DNA from: Bacteroidales bacterium
GTDB taxonomy: Bacteria > Bacteroidota > Bacteroidia > Bacteroidales > UBA932
Direction of reading: 5' to 3'
DNA: 64,000 nucleotides
Assembly: GCA_016286385.1 (NCBI GenBank)
Contig: JAEESO010000011.1
Coordinates: forward strand, 1 to 64,000
Numbering within the stretch: position 1 is the stretch's first letter; each line of letters starts with the position of its first letter. Below are positions 59,753 through 64,000 of this stretch, one piece after another. The notes beneath the pieces are model-generated. The model had not been told where the DNA came from and searched no databases. It saw nothing but the letters and a program-made list of their open reading frames with translations. The position numbers and the translations under genes were made by a program.

Positions 59753-62371
59753 TTGTTCAAGTTTTCTCATATTGTCTTTATTCTTCTTTCATGTCTTGTG
59801 TGCCAGCCTGTAACGGCTGCACCAAGATATGAGAGGAGCATAAATGATGGCTGGACTTTCTGGAAAGAGGGTGACGCGGTCAAAGAGACCGTGTCCTTTC
59901 CGCATACTTGGAATGCGGAGGATGCCGTTGACGATGTCCCCGGCTACTACAGGGGGACGGGATGGTATGAGAAAACAATACAGATTAATGGCAACCTTTC
60001 CGGTAAGAAAGTCTTCGTTCGCTTTGAAGGAGCCAACCAGGTTGTGGACCTTTACGTAAACGGCTCCCACGCTGGGAACCACAAGGGGGGCTATACGGCT
60101 TTTGTCTTTGATATCAGCGATTGCATCCACGCCGGGGATAACAGCTTCAGGATAAAGGTGGACAATTCCCACAATGAGGGAATTCCGCCATTAGGGGCCG
60201 ATTTCACCTTCTTTGGTGGCATTTACCGCAACGTCTCGCTGGTCTTTGTCCCGGAGAATCATATCAGCCTTGAGCATTACGCCAGTAGCGGAGTCTATAT
60301 CACCACGCCTGAAGTATCCTCAGAACAGGCCTCTGTTCAGATAGAGACGCACTTGAGTATCTGTCGCCCGGAGAAGAAACTTGTTCTGGAACATCAGGTG
60401 TTTGATCCGGAAGGGAAACAGGTTGCCGTTATCCGGAAGAGTATAAAAAAGCCATCTGCAAGTGAAGTAGTCAAGATGGCCTTGGCGGTGCCTGATCCTA
60501 CGCTTTGGGATGTTGATTCTCCCGGGCTCTATTCAGTAGTAACCCGTCTTCTGGACAAGAAGGGCGGAGTGATTGATTCAAGGAGAAACACTTTCGGCAT
60601 CCGTACGTTCAGATTTGACCCTAACAAGGGCTTCTTCCTGAACGGAAGGCATATTAAACTCATCGGAACCAACCGCCATCAGGATTATCTTGGGAAGGGC
60701 AATGCGCTCCCGGATGAGATGCACGTCCGTGACATCCGTCTTCTCAAGGATATGGGCGGCAACTTCCTCAGGATTTCCCATTATCCGCAGGATGAACTGA
60801 TATCGGACGAATGTGACCGTCTGGGTATCCTCACCTGCACAGAGATTCCGGTTGTTAACCGCATCGGCCTGGCCGATGATTTCGCCAGCAACTGCGTGAA
60901 TATGGCAAGGGAGATGGTTTATCAGAATTATAACCACCCCTCCATGGTTGCCTGGGCATATATGAACGAAGTGCTTCTTGACAATTCCCCCTGGCAAAGC
61001 GGTGACATGTCCAAAGAGGAGTACTACCAAAAAGTGACTGATTGCGCCGGGGCTATTGACAGCGCACTGCGTGAGTCTGATCCTTCCAGGCCCACGATGA
61101 TTCCATGTGACGGCGACAGAAAGAAATACAAGGAAAGCGGGCTGGGGGACATTCCGGACATACTGGGATTCAACCTCTACCACGGCTGGTATTACAGTTC
61201 TTTCGACAAACTGGGCTCGGCCTTGGATAAGATACACGATACATTCCCCGGGAAAGCGCTCATTGTTTCTGAATATGGTGCCGATGCAGACTCCCGCCTC
61301 CATAGTTTTGAGCCCGAGTGTCAGGATTATACCTGTGATTATGCCCTCCTGTACCACAAGAGCTATATCCCGGTTATCCTTGAGAAGGAGTATCTCTCAG
61401 GCGGGGCTGTCTGGAATTTGAACGATTTCCATTCGGAGGCCAGGGGCTTTGCCGTTCCTCATTTCAATTGCAAAGGAATAACCACCTCTGACAGGACGCC
61501 TAAAGACAGTTATTGGCTGTACAAAGCACTGTTTGGCCGTAGCCCGTTCATTCGGATTGGTGGTTCGGATTGGAAGATTCGTGGCGGGCAGGAGGAGGAC
61601 GGGAAATGCATAAAGCCAGTAGAGGTCTTTGCATCGGCCCAAGAAGTGGAATTATCCCTTAATGGACAATCTCTTGGCACAAAGACTGTCAAAGAAGGAT
61701 CGGCCTTATTCGACGTGCCGTTCATTGACGGAGAAAACGTCCTGGAAGCACAAGGGTCAGATGGATCGGCAGACCTCCTGAGAATAGATTTCCGTATGAT
61801 CCCCCAGGACATGTCCCAATTCAGGGAGATAAGCGTTCTGATGGGTACGCGCCGATATTTTGAAGACAGGTCTGGTGGTCAGATATGGATTCCCGAACAG
61901 GAATATCGTCCCGAATCTTGGGGCTATATTGGGGGAGAGCGTATGTATCAGCAGAACAGCGGAGGCCCACGTCCTGCCTTTGAGGCCGATATCATCGGCA
62001 CAGACCTGGATCCTCTCTTCCAAACTCAAAGGGCCGGCCTGGATGCCTTCAGGGCTGATATCCCGGACGGGAGATACTTCGTCTACCTGTATTTTGCAGA
62101 CCTTACAGGGCCCTTCCGGGGAAAGCCTATGCTGTATGATATTGGTAACGAGACGCTGTCTTCCGGTGAAGCGGAGCGTGTTTTCTCCGTTTCCATAAAC
62201 GGCACCACCGTTCTGAGTGAAGTCAATATCGCCCGGGAATATGGATATAATACGGCCGTCGTGCAGCGTTTCCCCGTGGAAGTTGAGAACGGAAGCGGCC
62301 TTGACATAGGTTTTATCAAGTCAAAAGGCATTCCTGTCCTGAATGCAATAAGGATTATAAGAGTTCAGTAG
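59753..62371 (+). CDS. GH2-family secreted glycoside hydrolase
   Basis: 872 residues, TTG start. Signal peptide LLSCLVCQPVTAA. Sugar-binding domain SINDGWTFWKEGDAVKETVSFPHTWNAEDA, Ig-like domain, then a TIM barrel with acid/base Glu406 in WAYMNEVLL and nucleophile Glu507 in VSEYGADAD. The C-terminal 200 residues look like a malectin-type carbohydrate-binding domain (DGRYFVYLYFADLTGPF). Activity may be beta-galactosidase, beta-glucuronidase or a related enzyme. One of two GH2 genes here. Confidence 0.88.
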   Translation: MFKFSHIVFILLSCLVCQPVTAAPRYERSINDGWTFWKEGDAVKETVSFPHTWNAEDAVDDVPGYYRGTGWYEKTIQINGNLSGKKVFVRFEGANQVVDLYVNGSHAGNHKGGYTAFVFDISDCIHAGDNSFRIKVDNSHNEGIPPLGADFTFFGGIYRNVSLVFVPENHISLEHYASSGVYITTPEVSSEQASVQIETHLSICRPEKKLVLEHQVFDPEGKQVAVIRKSIKKPSASEVVKMALAVPDPTLWDVDSPGLYSVVTRLLDKKGGVIDSRRNTFGIRTFRFDPNKGFFLNGRHIKLIGTNRHQDYLGKGNALPDEMHVRDIRLLKDMGGNFLRISHYPQDELISDECDRLGILTCTEIPVVNRIGLADDFASNCVNMAREMVYQNYNHPSMVAWAYMNEVLLDNSPWQSGDMSKEEYYQKVTDCAGAIDSALRESDPSRPTMIPCDGDRKKYKESGLGDIPDILGFNLYHGWYYSSFDKLGSALDKIHDTFPGKALIVSEYGADADSRLHSFEPECQDYTCDYALLYHKSYIPVILEKEYLSGGAVWNLNDFHSEARGFAVPHFNCKGITTSDRTPKDSYWLYKALFGRSPFIRIGGSDWKIRGGQEEDGKCIKPVEVFASAQEVELSLNGQSLGTKTVKEGSALFDVPFIDGENVLEAQGSDGSADLLRIDFRMIPQDMSQFREISVLMGTRRYFEDRSGGQIWIPEQEYRPESWGYIGGERMYQQNSGGPRPAFEADIIGTDLDPLFQTQRAGLDAFRADIPDGRYFVYLYFADLTGPFRGKPMLYDIGNETLSSGEAERVFSVSINGTTVLSEVNIAREYGYNTAVVQRFPVEVENGSGLDIGFIKSKGIPVLNAIRIIRVQ

Positions 62372-62372
62372 A

Positions 62373-63683
62373 ATGAAGACAATAATGTACCTGTTACTGA
62401 TTGTTGTAATGATGACCTGTTCCGGAAATGGGAAGGTTAAAACAAACGCCCAGACACCCGCACAGTCTGCGGAACCCTGTACGGTATCCGTGAAGGATTT
62501 CGGCGCCACGGGAAATGGCGCCACGCTTGATACCAAGGCCGTACAGGAAGCGATTGAACATGTTGCCGCAAAAGGCGGCGGCTTAGTGACTGTGCCCAAG
62601 GGGACGTACCTCTGCGGCTCTATCTGGCTCAGGAGCAATGTTGAGTTCCATCTTGATGAGGGCGCTGTAATCAAAGGCAGCCCGGACATAAAGGATTATT
62701 GCGCGGCCGACTGCTGCCCCCAGAACGAGGCCGAGATAGGCTGGGGAGATTACATCAGCGGAGGCCATCTCATCCTTGGAGTTGGAGTAAGCAATGTGAC
62801 CCTCAGTGGAAAGGGTCGGATTGACGGCAATTCGGATGCGTTTCTGCTGGATTCCAATGGTGCACCATATTCCAATAAATCGCTTATTCCCGCGCGTCCG
62901 TCCCAGATGGTCTGGTTCGTGGACAGTAGTGAAATTACAATTAAGGATATTGAACTGGCCGATTCTCCCTATTGGAGTTGTTTCCTCCTGAATTGCAATA
63001 AGGTTATTATTTCCGGGTGCTATGTCCATACCCGCAGGAAGGACTATCACACATTCAACGGTGACGGGATTGACATTGACCGCTGCCAGGACGTAACGGT
63101 TTCCAACTGTCGCATTGACACTTCAGACGACAGCATCACCTTGCGGGCATCGGGGGCTCATCTCCTTGAAAAGCCTCAGGACTGCGCGCAGGTGAGGGTG
63201 GAAAACTGTGTTCTTTCCTCCAGCTGCAATGCCATACGCATAGGAGTGGGAGAAGGGCATATCCACGATGCTGCCCTGTCCGGAATCTCCATTTCCGACA
63301 CCAACGTCGCGTTCAATATCGTGGGCGCCTATTCAAAGGGCGAACGCGGCCCGGATATAGACAACATTCTGCTACGGGATATCAAGGTGGAGGCCCAGGA
63401 ACTGCTGCGCATCCATCATATGCGCTCCAAGTCATGTTCAATCCGTGATATCACTCTTGACTGTGTGAGCGGAACGGCCCCCAACATTTCACATATATGG
63501 GCAAAAGCGGCGGCCCCGTTCCAGAACATCGTTCTGAAGAAAGTGGATGTTCCGGCGGAGTATGAACGTGTCAATGCCAATGTTGTTATAGAGGGCGGAT
63601 TGTTCAAGGAGAAAGAACTGTCCCAGGAGGAATTGGACGCCCGCCGCTCTTATATCGAGGAAGAGAAAAAGCTATTGTATTAG
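62373..63683 (+). CDS. GH28-family polygalacturonase-like lipoprotein
   Basis: 436 residues. Lipobox MMTC (Cys16), then a pectate-lyase-like beta-helix. GH28 motifs: NGDGIDID (229-236) and SDDSITLRA (251-259), with the catalytic Asp residues of NTDGID and GDD. IRIGVGEGH (288-296) stands where the family has GHG/RIK; a clean GHG is missing, so activity may differ. Could act on galacturonan or rhamnogalacturonan. It starts 1 bp after the GH2 stop, so the two are coupled. Confidence 0.85.
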   Translation: MKTIMYLLLIVVMMTCSGNGKVKTNAQTPAQSAEPCTVSVKDFGATGNGATLDTKAVQEAIEHVAAKGGGLVTVPKGTYLCGSIWLRSNVEFHLDEGAVIKGSPDIKDYCAADCCPQNEAEIGWGDYISGGHLILGVGVSNVTLSGKGRIDGNSDAFLLDSNGAPYSNKSLIPARPSQMVWFVDSSEITIKDIELADSPYWSCFLLNCNKVIISGCYVHTRRKDYHTFNGDGIDIDRCQDVTVSNCRIDTSDDSITLRASGAHLLEKPQDCAQVRVENCVLSSSCNAIRIGVGEGHIHDAALSGISISDTNVAFNIVGAYSKGERGPDIDNILLRDIKVEAQELLRIHHMRSKSCSIRDITLDCVSGTAPNISHIWAKAAAPFQNIVLKKVDVPAEYERVNANVVIEGGLFKEKELSQEELDARRSYIEEEKKLLY

Positions 63684-63684
63684 C

Positions 63685-64000
63685 ATGAAACGACTATTAT
63701 TATTTGCACTTACTGTCTTTTGTGTCAGTGCCCGTGCCCAGGCAGTTATTCCGCTTCCGGAGTATCCGCGTCCCCAGATGGTGCGGCCACAGTGGCACAA
63801 CCTGAACGGACAGTGGAACTACGCTATCCTTGAGAAGGATGAGACGTATAGTTCTCCTGATGGTCAGATCATGGTACCATTTGCCGTGGAGTCAAAACTG
63901 TCCGGCGTTCAGAAACAAGTAGGGCCTGAAAAAGCCCTGTGGTATGAACGCAGTTTTACTGTTCCCAAGCAGTGGAAAGGAAAGCGCGTGCTGCTGCACT
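63685..64000 (+). CDS. second GH2-like glycoside hydrolase, N-terminal part
   Basis: The window ends inside this gene. 105 residues are visible: signal peptide MKRLLLFALTVFCVSARAQA, then PEYPRPQMVRPQWHNLNGQWNYAI and MVPFAVESKLSGVQKQVGPEKALWYERSFTVP. This is the sugar-binding (jelly-roll) domain of GH2 enzymes, in the variant that starts with a RPQW motif. It follows the GH28 gene by 1 bp. The catalytic domain lies beyond the end. Confidence 0.8.
   Translation, partial: MKRLLLFALTVFCVSARAQAVIPLPEYPRPQMVRPQWHNLNGQWNYAILEKDETYSSPDGQIMVPFAVESKLSGVQKQVGPEKALWYERSFTVPKQWKGKRVLLH

Overview
The window is chromosomal DNA from a member of the Bacteroidales (Bacteroidota), probably an uncultured gut lineage with moderately high GC. 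The evidence is SusC/SusD proteins, Mfa/FimA-type fimbriae, a Bacteroidota serine palmitoyltransferase, promoters of the TTG-(19-20 bp)-TAnnTTTG type, and almost no Shine-Dalgarno sequences. No species can be named from the sequence alone.

Layout. 1-140: end of an IS66-like insertion sequence, then a gene-free stretch with palindromes and hairpins. 473-10154 (minus strand): seven-gene fimbrial operon (DUF3575 protein, OmpA-like lipoprotein, fimbrillin, Mfa2-like anchor, two minor or tip subunits, a small outer-membrane protein), with a two-armed inverted repeat upstream. 10333-13776: YicC, a degenerate aspartokinase-like protein and serine palmitoyltransferase. 13884-19545: glnS followed by a surface-glycan cluster (flippase and three glycosyltransferases). 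19599-26650: secA, then two NCS2-type nucleobase permeases flanking a Tsx-like outer-membrane channel. 26745-33269 (minus): an eight-gene operon of TPR protein, YebC, esterase, PCMD protein, GT4, a duplicated DUF1538 membrane protein and two PII-like proteins. 33376-36861: recF, dciA, a zinc-ribbon protein, ssb, an NlpC/P60 hydrolase and tmRNA. 36901-41421: a mobilizable-element module next to tmRNA (MobB-type relaxase, MobC, DUF3987, DUF3853, a double-HTH regulator) with no integrase visible. 41568-64000: a polysaccharide utilisation locus (PUL) with a DUF6377-type regulator, three secreted EEP-fold phosphodiesterase-like proteins, a beta-helix lipoprotein, SusC/SusD, a GLUG-like repeat giant, GH2, GH28 and a second GH2 cut by the window end.

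How genes work together. The PUL is a self-contained uptake and degradation system. Three of its surface lipoproteins carry the same fimbrillin-like N-terminal module fused to different C-terminal domains (beta-helix, EEP phosphodiesterase, GLUG repeats). Two PII-like proteins are cotranscribed with the DUF1538 membrane protein and probably gate it. The three nucleobase genes look like one outer-to-inner-membrane route.

The most unusual signal is at DNA level. The heptamer ATCGGCC occurs about 86 times on both strands, roughly ten times the random expectation. It sits in several reading frames and forces otherwise uncommon codons (TCG, CGG, CGA). It is absent from 39.08 to 49.04 kb, which suggests that stretch was acquired more recently.
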